This document shows positions 1 through 12,200 of a DNA stretch of 64,000 nucleotides, piece after piece (the stretch's first letter is position 1; every line of letters starts with the position of its first letter). The position numbers and the translations under genes were made by a program. Source of the stretch: Onthophagus taurus (lineage: Eukaryota; Arthropoda; Insecta; Coleoptera; Scarabaeidae). Below the pieces are notes generated by a model that worked only from the letters and a program-made list of their open reading frames with translations, did not search any database and was not told where the DNA came from. Location of the stretch: assembly GCF_036711975.1 (NCBI RefSeq), contig NC_091966.1:19971501-20035500 (forward strand), read 5' to 3'.

Positions 1-776
1 TAATAGAAGATGGCCTTGGAAAAAATTTATTTGTAGCATAAATCATAGTATTCATGAAGCCATTTCATTTGATACCCCGCTCATGAAAATCGGAATGTAA
101 ATGACAGAGTTACAGCTTGGGGCGTTTTTTGTGTGACACCCTGTATAAGGATCAGAGGTGTATAGTAACGTATTGACAACATTTGATTGGTGGCAATCCT
201 TGAACATTTCCGATCGTTATGTAACCGGTATTTTTTTGTAATCTTTATTTCTAGCTTCTTGTGCATCTTCTGAAAGTTGTCCTATTGGTAATACAGCATA
301 TTGTATGATGCTTTCACCGTTAATAAGTATTTTGTGTACGGAAGCAGGCATGTAGTACTATTTATATAGCTCTACATACAGTTCTGCTGTTGTGTATGCG
401 TATTCCCCAAACTTTTTGGCATCTATGACTCTTCCGCTGGCTAATGGTTAAAGAATTATAAAAAACCTTTTAATTAATCCTCATCTACTCCTGTAATACA
501 ATGCGATCAAGAAAGCCGGTCCGCTAAAAACTACTTTCCCAAGCGCTTGATGCCAATACTTACTGCCCTCGTCACAGCGGTCACACCCTCCTTCCACTTG
601 TTTTAATAGTGGTGGGGAAATGGGAGGAAACTTTTAGTTTAGTAAACATAACCTTAAAAACTCACACGCACAAAATTAAAAATGTTACTCTCGTTAAACA
701 AAATTCGAAATAAATTCTCTCTGGAGTTAGATTGGTGGATGTAAATTTAAATTATGATGAAAATAATTAAAAAGGA
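1..776. other. No recognisable gene
   Basis: AT-rich sequence with only short open frames and no conserved domain that I can see. Around 125-150 there is a run resembling the end of many insect transposons (a TGTGACACCCTGTATA stretch), so this is probably old repeat DNA. Confidence 0.4.
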
Positions 777-1761
777 TTAATTAATAAAAAGAAACTTTAA
801 ACTATTCTTTTGTAATAATTGGTAGTTTACACTAAATTGCTTAACACCTACCATTATAAGTGTTGGCGCTAACTTATCAATTTGGGATTCTATATTCGAA
901 GCTAGACATCTGGTTCTCACCGCAGTTTCTTTTGCAAACTCTATAGATATGGGTCTACAGAATCGAGTCGAAGAAGGAGTTGGGTTTTCCCATAATATTG
1001 TTGTGTATGTTTTGTCGATTATACGCAAAGGGACTAATGATGAAATAAACAAATGAGAATCGGTTATTTGATCTGTTTCACCTGGTGGAATCTGTTTATA
1101 TTGGCTTTGTCCAGAAGACCCATCACATCCCCACTTACACATTAATATGAGATCAGTTACCGTAAGATATTTTAACACTTCCTCTGATTGTGTTTTAAAA
1201 AGTCTCTTGGTGTTGTGGTCAAGTAAACTTTGTAAGTTATACTTGCTTTATCTGGGTAACAATCGACTCCCATTCTTTGCGCTCTGAACTTGGTAATAAC
1301 TAGGTACTAACTTACATCCTTGTGTTGATGTATTTTTTATACTTTCAATAATATTCATTCCTAATTTGGCCTTCTGATCATAGTCCTTGCAAAAATGCAT
1401 GATGTAATTGGTCCAAATCTTCAGTCTGCAGTAAGCGAGTTCAATTTCTTCTCTTTGTCCTTTCACTGGAATCATCAAATGTTTTACACACACGGCCTTT
1501 TTGTGAGATTACTGCAGACGTAGATTGTAGATTTTTCTCTTTTAAATTCACAATGAAATCTTTATCTAACCATTCAGAATTTTGCTCTAAAAAACGTTCT
1601 TTCATTCTATGAGATGCAGACCATTTAATTTTGAAAGACGGCAGCAGACGTTGTTGAATATTTTGAACAACACAATTATGAGCAGAAGAAATGTGTTTGC
1701 CATGTTCAATAAACTCTAGGCATAATTCTTTGATTTTTATAACAAACTGAATAAATACCAT
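777..1761 (-). pseudogene. Transib/RAG1-like transposase core remnant
   Basis: Three overlapping open frames on the minus strand (1761-1441, 1493-1248, 1178-777) read as one broken protein. The last carries KWGCDGSSGQSQYKQ near residues 15-29, followed by a block with PSSTRFCRPI and EFAKE. This order matches the region around the first catalytic Asp of RAG1 and Transib transposases, where a CDG motif is followed by a proline/serine/cysteine block and an acidic helix. The candidate catalytic Asp is residue 19 of the 777-1178 frame. The frame then ends, so the second Asp and the Glu of the DDE triad are missing. At least two frameshifts separate the pieces. It is a dead fragment; assignment to Transib rests on motif recall, not on a search. 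Confidence 0.6.
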
Positions 1762-1944
1762 TTTGCAGTATTTAGCAACTGAATAGAAGTATTACTACTA
1801 ATTGTCACGGTATTTACACTTGTATTTATATTTTGCCCACTTATAGTTCTCATCAAGATAAACAAAAAAGTCTGAGTAAACCTAGGTAAATGAAGCGTAT
1901 TGAAAATACAAACAGAACATAAAAAGTGAACACAATAGTTATTT

Positions 1945-2976
1945 TTGATACAAGATAGCGAAATGACACTTTTGCATTCGAGAACGAAAGTTTTTTTTGC
2001 GAGCTTTAGCGACCCTTGCTTTCGACCTAGGACTTCGCCGCGATTTCACGTGGCGTTTCACGTGTCGAAACCCATTATGGGAGTCGACTTCCTGGACCAC
2101 TATGGATTGCTGGTCGACGTACGCAATCGACGGCTGGTGGACAGCGTAACATCGCTGAAAGTCCAGGGCCGCGAAACGGCTGGCGAAGGCGCTCATATCC
2201 GGGTTGTGGCGGGCGGATCCACCCTTCGGCTTGTACGAGTTTACGTTCATGGTCGTTGGTCTTCGTAACGCGGCACAAACCTGTCAAAGACTAATAGACG
2301 GAGTTCTACGAGGTCTGGATTTTGCCTACATGTACATCGACGATATCCTCATCGCCTCAGCCTCGGAAGAAGAGCACCTGGAACACCTGAAGCAGATTTA
2401 CCAACGCTTAAAAGAATATGGAATCGTGATAAACCCTGGGAAGTGCGTTTTCGGGAAACCGTAAGAAAATTTCCTGGGATTCAGCGTCACCTGCGGAGGG
2501 GTAAAACCTTTACCTGAAAGGATTCAGGCCATCAAGAATTACCCACGACCTAAGACGGCAAAGGAACTGCGGAGGTTCATAAGAGCATTCAACTTCTCGA
2601 GGCAGGCCGTACTGAGAGCGGCCGAACTACAATCCCCCTGAAAGATTTGTTAAAGAGGAACCTAAAAGGGAAAGCACCAATCGTCTGGACGCAGACAGCG
2701 GTTCAAGCTTTCGACGACTGCAAGGAAGCGTTAGCACAAGCTACCTTGCTGGCATACCCAGCACCGGACGACGTTCCCCTTGTCATTTCGTGCGACGACT
2801 CCGATTTCGCCGTCGGAGCTGCCCTGGAACAACGAGTAGATGGAGTTTGGCATCCATTGGGTTGGGTTGGGTTGGGTTGAAGGGCTAAAAAGTTGAGCGC
2901 CGCGGAAAGGAAATACGGTGCCTACGATAGAGAATTGCTAGCCATCTACAAAGCCATTCGATCCCTATGACTTTGA
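1945..2976 (+). pseudogene. Gypsy (Ty3-type) retrotransposon pol fragment
   Basis: The first part (to about 2180) reads as the end of a retroviral-type aspartic protease (PIMGVDFLDHYGLLVDVRNRR). It jumps directly into reverse transcriptase at about 2204 (FGLYEFTFMVVGLRNAAQT, then YMYIDDIL, with the catalytic Asp pair). The N-terminal half of the RT is therefore deleted. A stop at 2462 interrupts the thumb (ENFLGFSV, then PRPKTAKELRRF). A frameshift near 2637 leads into RNase H (2647-2880; LVISCDDSDFAVGAALEQ), which continues past a stop as LSAAERKYGAYDRELLAIYKAI to about 2970. The integrase is not adjacent; a similar integrase tail lies at 5.4-5.7 kb and may be from the same element. Non-functional. 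Confidence 0.85.
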
Positions 2977-3198
2977 TAGAACACTATTTTGTTAGAATAG
3001 ACAAAGAAAGTAGATAAACATTTAGCTAATGTTGACTCTATATTCATCGTACATGTATAACTATAGATGTGAATTTTTCCAAAAAAACACTGTTTAAAAA
3101 CGATGAAAGATATTTTATTCAATTATTAAATCAGTGCCACGTTACGTTTCAACCAATAAGTTGGTCTTCTTCAGGCACGTCGTCTTAGGATGTAGAAA

Positions 3199-3228
3199 AT
3201 GGAGGATATGATCTATCATATCCTCCAT
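3199..3228. repeat. Perfect 13-bp inverted repeat
   Basis: ATGGAGGATATGA, a 4-base loop, then its exact reverse complement. It is followed by a TATCC-rich low-complexity run to about 3265. Function unknown. Confidence 0.7.
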
Positions 3229-3308
3229 TCATCATATCCTATCTATATCCTATCCTATCTTTATGATGTTAAGGTTATATATAGATTTACAGGTTAGTGC
3301 TTAATAAT

Positions 3309-3569
3309 CTATGTTATTTGAAGAGGAACCCTTTTAGATTTCAGATGGGCAAAATCGTTAATCACTTCTTCAAAATCTATGTTTTTTAGCACATCAGATT
3401 CTATGGACATCAGCGACAAACTGGTTAATCTCTCTTGAAGCATTGTACTTCTCAATTCATTTTTAATTCTTTTCAATTTGGAGAAGGAACGTTCCCCACT
3501 GCAGTTAATTACCATCATGCTTAAAAAGATTCTCAATGCGATTTCTACATTTGGAAATGTCTTATACAA
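3309..3569 (-). pseudogene. hAT transposase C-terminal dimerisation domain
   Basis: The 86-residue frame has FPNVEIALRIFLSM, then SGERSFSKLKRIKNELRSTM and RLTSLSLMSIES. This is the standard C-terminal dimerisation (hATC) domain of hAT transposases of the ZMYM1-like group. The N-terminus of a matching hAT protein lies upstream on the same strand at 4462-4771, on the other side of a PLE insertion. The catalytic core is absent, so this copy had probably lost its middle before or during the PLE insertion. Confidence 0.8.
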
Positions 3570-3582
3570 TCCTTATTATAAG

Positions 3583-4460
3583 TACGAAGGCTTTCACGGC
3601 CGGTGTGAATTAAACTAAAATTAGAACTAAAGCTAGAACTAACACTAGAAATTTTCGGGTTTTGTCGTGCGTCTTTTAATAAAAGGTTTGACGTTTCGGA
3701 TGCCATGTTGCAACCTTCTTCAGAAACTGGTTCGAAGTGATGAGATCAAAAATCGGTAACTATATATAAGTCGGAAAAACTAATTAATAATCAGTTAACG
3801 GTAATTACAAGCTAATTATTAACTATTGACGTCGCGCCCGGTGTGAGGCGGGAAGAGGTCTTCGTGTTCACCACCATCTTCCATGTTCTGCTAAGCGCCC
3901 AGCCATCCTCTCTGTTGACGTTATTTTTATGTCGGTGGATCTCTATGGCTTCTCTTGTCAGTCTTTGGTAGTATCTGTTGTCCCTAGCCAGCACCTTTGT
4001 TTGTTCGAAGTCTATTCGATGCCCCTCTGCATGGCAATGTTCCGCAACCGCCGACTGCTGGATCTTCTTCAGCCTTACATCTCTCTCATGCTCCTTCATG
4101 CGGCACTCGATGTTGCGACCAGTTTGGCCAACATAAACCTTCCCACAGCTACACGATAGTCGATAGACTCTCGCTCCTTTTAATGGAGTTAGTTTGTCCT
4201 TGGCTATCAGGAGTGTGTTCCGAATTTTGCTGACCGTGCCGTACCGCACTACGATGTCGTTCTTCTTGAGGTGCCTAGCAATTCGTTCCGTTACACCTAA
4301 AACATAGGGAAGACAGATAAATCCAAGTGGTTTTGTACTTACCGTGTCCTCTTTCTGCTTTCGCTGCTTGATGGCCTGGTTGATGTCCCTCGAATTGTAT
4401 CCATTCTTCTGCAGCACGCCTCGTAGAAAGTGTTACTCCTTCTTCAAGTTGTCTCCTTCA
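3583..4460 (-). mobile_element. Penelope-like element copy 1, 5'-truncated
   Basis: The coding part (3812-4417) is the C-terminus of a PLE polyprotein. A linker is followed by a GIY-YIG endonuclease, RLSCSCGKVYVGQTGRN, ending with the conserved helix around REAIEIHRHKNNVNREDGW. Downstream (3583-3800) is the PLE terminal sequence with a hammerhead-like core. The element is 5'-truncated: sequence shared with the longer copy at 59.4-60.4 kb stops near 4460, inside hAT coding sequence. The endonuclease is complete here, whereas the 59-kb copy has lost its last part. There is no reverse transcriptase in this copy. Confidence 0.85.
3693..3723 (-). ncRNA. Hammerhead-like core in PLE terminal region
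   Basis: Read on the minus strand, CTGAAGA is followed by a 19-base segment able to form a short imperfect stem-loop, then GAAAC. That is the order C-U-G-A-N-G-A / stem II / G-A-A-A of a hammerhead ribozyme, which is established for PLE terminal repeats. Whether stems I and III form I cannot show. The other PLE copy near 60.3 kb lacks the CTGAAGA part. Confidence 0.4.
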
Positions 4461-4461
4461 T

Positions 4462-4771
4462 CCTTATTTTCACTGTCAACAATTTTCAAGTATTCTGTTA
4501 AATGCAAACATTCTATTTCTAACTCTTTCTCATTAACATCTTCATAATAAAATTCAGGAAATTCTTTACAACTTTGTTTCAACTCTTCAGAATTCAGAGT
4601 TTTCAAGCGAAAAAATAAATCAAAACGTTTACTGATATTCTTATACGAACTTAATCGCTGTTTTAGATTAATAAAATATGATGTTAATTTTGGTAACTTT
4701 TTAATTACTTCCTTCTGATGTGCAGCTTTTTTCCTTTTTTCAGATCCACTAGGATATGACCGTTTCGACAT
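4462..4771 (-). pseudogene. hAT transposase N-terminus
   Basis: The frame starts with MSKRSYPSGSEKRKKAAHQK and continues with KLPKLTSYF, the usual start of ZMYM1-like hAT transposases (basic PSGSxKRKK followed by LPKLTxFF). About 100 residues remain before the PLE junction at about 4460. It pairs with the dimerisation domain at 3309-3569. The BED/TTF-type finger and catalytic domain are missing. Confidence 0.7.
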
Positions 4772-5379
4772 TTTATATTATAATTCACCAGGTATTTATT
4801 TTTACACCGAAAATAGTCGCTAACACAAAAAGCAACAAGCAAACGATGATTTAATTAAACAATACCTCAGAACACAATCAATAACAACTACAAATAAAAC
4901 AAACGTCACGATACCACATACAAATACAGGGGAATGAGGCCGCCGAGTCGGTTTATTTAAGTCGTTCGCTCACGTTCAGTTTTACGTCGCTGTAGGGATC
5001 CTGCGAGTAGATCTTAACGGTGTCTGATGTTAAACTAGAACCTCAGTTCGTTAATAATTAACAATCCGAAAAATTACTTTAACAAATATTTTATTAAATT
5101 TTATTTATAAAAAATACAATTAAGTAATAATTAAATATTGTTGCATTAGAAATTGCACTTAAGAGTATTTGATATCTGAGGGGGGCCCCTATCTATTGCG
5201 GGGCCCTGGGCACTTGCCCAAAGTGGCCACTGAGAAAGAGTGGTCTGCGTGTGGCCGTCGATTAAGGCGGATTGTAGGAGGTGGGCTCGGCACTGTTTTG
5301 ATTGTCAACGATCCAAAACAACCCGACATACGTCAGTCCCCAGCGGAAACTTTACATTACCCAGTGGCAGATCCACTGG
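4772..5379. other. No clear gene; repeat flanks
   Basis: It contains AT-rich sequence (5040-5165) and a GC-richer stretch from 5170 that is open on the plus strand. That stretch matches no domain I know until the Gypsy integrase tail begins near 5390. CAGGGGAATGAGG near 4927 could be a transposon end, but I found no partner for it. Confidence 0.35.
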
Positions 5380-5740
5380 GTAAATCCACATCCACATTGA
5401 CCTGGTGGATCCACTTCCTATGTCAAAAGATTTTGGATTCTACAGTTTGGATTCGCTTGGGTGGAGAACACCACGCGTCGTTGGAAGTCCCATACGAGGG
5501 CCCATATCCCGTCACCAACCGGAACGACAGTTCATTCACCAGGAGGATCCACAAGGCCCAGAGGCTACGCGGAATGATCCAGGACCCCAGCAGACAGACC
5601 CTGCTCCGCCAACAACGCGATATGGGAGACGCGTTAGATTCCTTGACCATTTCCAGGCAGGTCTCTAGTATTGTGTTTTCCAACCCATGGTCAAACACTG
5701 GCAGGGGGGTCTCTGTGGCGAACATCTGAACACCAGAGAA
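5380..5740 (+). pseudogene. Gypsy integrase C-terminus and 3' end of pol
   Basis: Two frames share the signal. One reads HHASLEVPYEGPYPVTNRNDSSFT, the typical C-terminal beta-barrel of Ty3/Gypsy integrases. The other reads TTRYGRRVRFLDHFQAGL, the TTRSGR-V-FPDRF-like tail closing many arthropod Gypsy polyproteins. They are in different frames, so at least one frameshift has occurred. The sequence after 5690 (GGGGGGTCTCTGTGGCGAAC) would be the polypurine tract and start of the 3' LTR. It may be the distal end of the same element as 1945-2976, with the hAT/PLE block between. Confidence 0.7.
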
Positions 5741-6216
5741 CTTTCTAAACCGTTCAAAAAAATCTCTCTCCGGTCATCGGGGCAGGACACCCTTTTGGAC
5801 ACAATTTTGTGAATAACTAAAGACAAAATGTGTTTAGTTTTGCATGGGTAACACGACTAAACGACTAGATGTGAACTTTATTGAAAACCAACGTAAAATC
5901 AACTATATCTCAGAAACAATTGATTTTAGGACCTAAGGTTACTAAAACATTTTTGTTTATCTCGGTGAGAATTATAAGTGGGTAAAATATCCGAACAAAA
6001 TTTTTAAACACCCCGTATATTACAGAATCATTTACTTTAACCATTGTGTATCAATTAAACCTCTTTAATAGTGTCTAAAGGTCACATCCATAATTAAGGA
6101 AGCGGAAAGAGGGGTCAAAATCGATTTTCATAATTGAACATTTGATCACATTTAATGAAAGTCTCTATACAAACTATTCCATTCGACCCCATAATTACCG
6201 ACCAGTAGCATTCAAT
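5741..6216. other. Retrotransposon end and OR1 upstream region
   Basis: To about 6020 this is probably LTR or other repeat. From about 6024 to 6216 it is closely similar to 22125-22309 upstream of the second odorant receptor (shared AAGCGGAAAGAGGGG and neighbours), so the tandem duplication included the promoter region. No convincing TATA box seen. Confidence 0.5.
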
Positions 6217-9200
6217 ATGAAGAAAACACAAAGTTTTTATCTTTTGGAACAAAGTTTCCGTAAACATAAGTGTTGGCCCACCTCACAGAGTTTCCTTCGT
6301 AACTTTCTCAGCGCAACAATTTTGATTGCTGTGAATGCAGTGTGGGTTATTTACCCATTAATATTAGAAATTATAAGTAAGTGTTATGTAACGGTATCGA
6401 GGAGAAATATTATCGTCGTTATTATTGCAGATTACAAGACGAAATTGGAAAAATGTTTATTTCATATGCAGTTTTGTCTAATGGGAGTATTATTTGTTGT
6501 TTGTGTCATCACAATATTGCGCCGTCGACACGTTTTATTTGAAATAATTAATGTGTTGAGCGATTTTATTGAATTAGTTGCTCCGGAAAAAGTTAAATTG
6601 GTTGAGACAAAAACGAAAACGTTATTGAAAATGATCCGTTATGGAGGATTTTTTGTAGTATTATTTATGACACTCTTTAGTATGATTGATGAAAATTGTG
6701 CTAAATTTAAAAGTGTTGAAGATTGTTTAATACTCCAATACTATTTTCCTTTTGATTTAAAACATTGGGAAATAACATTAATGATGATGTTTCAAATGTA
6801 CACAATCCGATTAGTACTAAAGGTTTTATTATTTATATATGTATTGTATTGGTATTCAGTGGAAAGATTACTCTTTCGTATAGAAAATATAAAGAAAATG
6901 ATCGGAAATGTACATTTGACGCGAAATTCGAAAAGAAATTTTAAAATGTTGCGGCCTGTAGTTGTATATCATCAAGATTTATATAGGTATGTATTAATCT
7001 CTGAGGAATCTATTTGTTATTCTTTATCATGTAACGTATCATGTACAGTGTACATCGAAAAGTCAGCAACATCCTGTTGTCTTTAGTAACATTATACCCA
7101 CGTTTCTGAAATTTTATTTATGTGGAATGTTCAACTCGTGCGACGATGGCAACAAACCTCCCAGCAACAAACTTTTACCCGTAATTTCCTATGTACTTCT
7201 TAGCTGATATCTTCCTTATTGTTATAGATAGCTAAAAACTAAATTTTTTGTTAACAACCAAAGCAAAGCACCGACTGAACAAAAAATAATAAAAGACCTT
7301 TAGATACATAGTTTCTCAACATTAAGAATAAAGATAGTAATCTGCGGATACACTTAATTACCAAGTCAATATGAAAATTCCATTCAAAGTTCGCATCCAC
7401 TATAAGTCCCAAGTACCTGGTTCTGTCCACCCTCTTTATAATACCACAGCAAGAACAATTACGACCATCAGTTATGCAATCTCAATTATAAGTTTGGAAC
7501 GTCAAAAAGTAGTATTTTGTGGGATTCAAGGACAGATAATTATTATCCAGCCAGTACTTAAGTTGCAGTAGCAGCAACGTCATCCTATGAAACTCCGGAA
7601 ACCAGAAGAATCGTGTCATCGACGTACGACAACAATTGTGCTTCCACAAATTTATGAAGGAGTAAGTCGTTAACTCTAGGATGCATAAACCGGGCCTCTC
7701 AGGCCCGGCGAGATTTTAGTTACTCATAATTTTCTTAAAATAATTTCAATCGGCTTGAGCATTTAGATATGCTCTAAACACGTCTTTATTCAATACACTT
7801 GATTCAAAAACATTCAAGTGTAATTAGCAATCGAAAAAAAAATCGTTTCCATTAGCACCACGTATTTGCATAAACCGAGCCTTCGAAGCCCGTGTACTAG
7901 TTACTATAGAACAAGTTTCAACATGTTCATTACAGGTTGAAGGTTATTATAATTTGTCAAACATTGCTGCACGGAATTGTGCGTGTCTGTGCAAGTTAAA
8001 ACGTGCATTACTGTTGGATGTATAAAAGTAGGTGCAGCTGTTTTTCATTCAGTTGGAATAGAAGTTGGATTGAGTGAACTTGTGAGATACATATGATAAT
8101 GGCGTCAAAAATTAATGTGAAAAGCGTGAGATTTGGTGACCCCGGTTATGAAGAAATATTGGTGCAGTGGGCAGCTGAATGTGATGATCTACCTTCTGAA
8201 GAAAGTGATGTGTCAGAAGCAGAAAATGATGACACAGAAGATAGAAATTTCGAATTGGTTCCTGACGAGTATTCTGGATCCAGTTCTGATCATGGTGACA
8301 ATAATTCAGAGATTGATGTTGATGATATTGGTAAGCCTTCAACGAGCGGTTACATTGCTCCAAGTGGTCTGGTATGGAGTTTGGAACCTCCAGCAAAAAA
8401 TAAAATTCAACCACACAACATTATTCGGCGTGCGCCAGGACTAGCAAGGAAACATATGGCTGCAACACCAAAAGAAGCGTTTCAGTTATTTGTAACTCCA
8501 GTTATTGTACAAGAAATTGTGAACTGTACTAATTTAGAGGGCAAACGTGTTTATGGAGCAAAAGGAAAACCGTGGAAAGATGTAACTGTTGATGACTTTC
8601 TTGCATTCTGTGGTTTACTTATTCATGCGGGAGTTGACAGAAGCTGGGATGTTCCTGCGAGAGAATTATTTTGTGATTTGACGACAAGAGAACCCGGAAT
8701 GCACGTTTGGAAACCGATAAGTTAGCAATGGTGTCCTACATTTGGGATTTATTTATTCAGCAATGCAAAACCTGCGTCATACCTGATACTAATGTAACTA
8801 TTGATGAACAACTCGTTGGGTTTAGAGGTAGATGCACATTCGTTCAATATATGCCAAGTAAACCGGCAAAATATGGACTTAAAATATTTTGGATGTGTGA
8901 ATCTACGTCTGGTAATGCTTTGGATAGTTTAGTTTATATTGGTCGCCAGCCCGGAGAATCTCCACATAAAAACCTGGGGCTTGAAGTAGTACAAACTCTT
9001 GTGATTGGCATTCATAATTCTGGTCGCAATCTCACGATTGATAATTTCTTCACTAGTGTTCCGCTAGCAACTTATCTGTTGGATAAAAATATTACCGTTG
9101 TGGGTACACTACGTCAGAATAAGCGTGACATTCCGAAAGAAATGAAAGCCTCAAAAGATCGTGTAGTCTACTCTTCATTGTTTTGTTTTCAAAATAACGT

Positions 9201-12200
9201 ATCCATGGTAAGTTATGCACGTAAAAAGAACAAATGCGTAATTTTACTAAGCACCATGCACCGCGACGCATCTATCAATAACGACGCTAAGAGGAAGCCT
9301 GAAATAATCTCTCATTATAATAAAACACAGGGGGGGTTGACATCATGGATCAAATGGTGTCGACATACACATGCAAGAGGCAAAGTAAACGATGGCCCAT
9401 GACATTTTTCTTCAACATCATTGATGTTGCAGCACTCAATGCATATATAGTCTTTACGAAGGAACATCCAAACTACAACATAGGAGTGACTCACAAACGC
9501 AGAATGTTTTTGAAAGATTTAGCGAAGGAACTAGTGATACCACATATGCAGAGAAGATCTACTAACCCTAACCTACGGCGTACTGTCCGGGAGTGTATGA
9601 GCAGATTTATTGATATATGTGGTCCGCCAGCCGCTCACACAAGTGCAACAATTAAGAGAAAAAGATGCTCAGTATGTCCCGCAAGTATTGATCGTAAAAC
9701 CACAATGATATGTATTACTTGTAAAAATAATATCTGTAATGAGCATAGTATTAGAATGTGCACTAAATGCTTCTCTAATTCCTAAAAACAATAAACAATA
9801 ATGTTTTTTTAACAATAATGTTCGATTTCATATTTAACCTCACGTTTGTAACGTACATATGTATAAATAAATAAAGTTTTACTTCAATAACTTTGTTTCT
9901 GTTCTGACTACACGTGATTTTATATAATGGGTCTCAGAAGCCCGGATTATGTAAATGACGATATTTTATTGGTTAAGTATCCTAGGCTTAATATACATGA
10001 GGGAAACGAGAGGACCCAGGATTGATCCCTGCGGCACTCCACAGGATACATTGCGACTATTACTGTGTGTTAATTTATAGCAACAACCTGAGTTCTATTA
10101 GACAAATTAGCACGGACAAAGATCAAGACACACCTCTCTAACACCATACAAATCCAATTTGGCAAGCAGTGTATTAAGAGCCATAGTATCAAATGCCTTT
10201 GCCAAATCCAAAAATATTCCTATAATGGTAGTAGAAGCATCCAATACATCACTGACTTTCTTGGTGAATACACCAAAAGCATCATCAACCCCCCTTTCTT
10301 GACGAAAACCATACTGACAACTGGATATAATGTTGCTGGAATTTAGAAAGTGTTCTAACTGATCTATTAAAATTTTTTCAAAAATTTTTGATATGCATGG
10401 TGGGCCTATAATTTGTTAGCACAACCTGTTTTATAATAGGAACAAGGCCGGATTTTTTTAGAACTTGTGGAAAGCATCCCTGTGCATTTATTAAAATTGA
10501 TAATGGAGCAGAGATAATATCTTTTAATTTTTTTATTATGGTTGCTGACAGGTTACTCAATAATGTCAATAACATCTCATTCAGCAGTCGGTTTCCAGAA
10601 TAAACTTTCAGAATTTGAGCTTATATTATGTTTAAAGTTCTTATCGTTGTGTGTTATACTCCGCTCAAGGGTTTCTCCGACAGATGAGAAATATGCATTA
10701 AATTCATTAGCAATTTTATGTGGGCTTTCTAATGTGTTCTCGTCCTGGGCCATAATCTTTGTAATCGTGGGCACCGTTTTTCGTAAATTAAGACATTGTT
10801 TGACAATAAACCACAGCTGCTTATTATTCGTCGATTCAACTATTTTACATTTAAAATAATTAAATTTGTCGGACTTATTGTTAGTCAAATTATTAACTTT
10901 GTTACGTTGAGCCTAATACAGATCATAACTTTGAATTGATCTAGTGTGTCTATACGACCTAAACAACTGGTTCTTTTTATGGATATCAGATAGGACCTCA
11001 CTGCTCATCCATATCTTTTTTTTAAACTCTGAGTTCGCGATTCTTTTGTTATATGTAGCTGAGATTAATGAGCTTTTTAATAAATTGATATAATCTGCAA
11101 AATTATCCTGAATATCCAAACCATCACCATACTTCCAATTAGAATTTATAATTAAGTTCCGTAACTTTTCGTAATTAATACAAGAGAGTGTCTGATCAAG
11201 TCCATCGGTTCTCAATTGCGAATCAATATCCAAAGAACTGCTGAGAATGCAAGGAAAGTGGTTACCAAAAGATTAAATCAATGACTCCGAAAATTTCAAA
11301 ACGTGATTTGCAGTGAATATAGAGATATTCTTCTAAACTATTTAAGAAATCTTGGATAGGTCTTGACGGCGAGCGATAAAAGGAATTAATGCAAATTAAT
11401 GCATCGCCCAAATGACATTCCGTTCTCAGAAATTTGTAATTGTTAATTGTAATGGTTGTACTGCTATGAGTTATAGTGGACGAGGAGTTAATAAAGTTTT
11501 TTCGTATACTTCTTATATTAGAATGAAAAATTTTAAAATTATGCGAAGCAATGTTGCAGGAATCAATTAGGCTATCGAAAGATAATTTATCTTCAACAAA
11601 GAGGTCTCTGATTCTAGGAAGATCTTCCAGAGGTATATCCATTTAAACAAAAAGAAAAAGAGAAATCACCAAACACAAAGAAACACAATAAGAATATATT
11701 CAAGTACAATGATAAAAAGTCTATGAACATATACACGCACGCACATTCAACATCGAATTTTCATCGCGCACAGCTTGAACGCTATGTTCCAGTTCTTCTA
11801 TCTTTTTCCTTAAAACATCGTTCACCTTTTCAGCGACTTTTTTCAGGAGAACTGGTTCACAGTAGCCAAAGTCTCTCTTCAGCCCACAGTCCAATCCTAT
11901 GTTTGGCCATCGCAAATGATACACCAACAGCTGGTTCTGGTTCACAAACGCTTTAGCGCTGCCCTCTCGTGCTAGAAGAGAAACTCTGTTATCACAACTC
12001 AGTGTGTTTGATGTTCTCTTACAGTCATTAACCAGAGCCGACACCGTTTTCGTGCCGCTCTCAAAATACGCTCGCAAATACTTTCGCCTGGAATACAGTA
12101 CAGTACGTACCCAGGTTGTAAGCTTGCTTAATTCGAGGTGTCTGGGCAGGAGTATACTACTCCTACTCCGACCGCTTCCGGCATTTTTGATCCATCTGTG

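Larger units (their letters stand above)
7674..9987 (+). mobile_element. piggyBac element inserted in a LINE
   Basis: TTAA at 7670-7673 and 9988-9991 flank the element, the hallmark of piggyBac insertion. The ends are imperfect inverted repeats (CTCTAGGATGCATAA on the left, GCCTAGGATACTTAA on the right read inward). Removing the element and one TTAA rejoins the LINE coding sequence across its conserved Y-I-N-D-L motif, which fixes the boundaries. It contains a broken transposase gene (8093-9785). Confidence 0.92.

Noticed and set aside
3229-3265. TATCC-rich run as a regulatory array
   Set aside because: Plain low-complexity sequence beside a palindrome; nothing ties it to a gene.
6142-6216. 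N-terminal extension of OR1 (also 22235-22309 in OR2)
   Set aside because: The open frame begins at a non-ATG codon; the first ATG in a fitting position gives the usual odorant receptor N-terminus in both copies.
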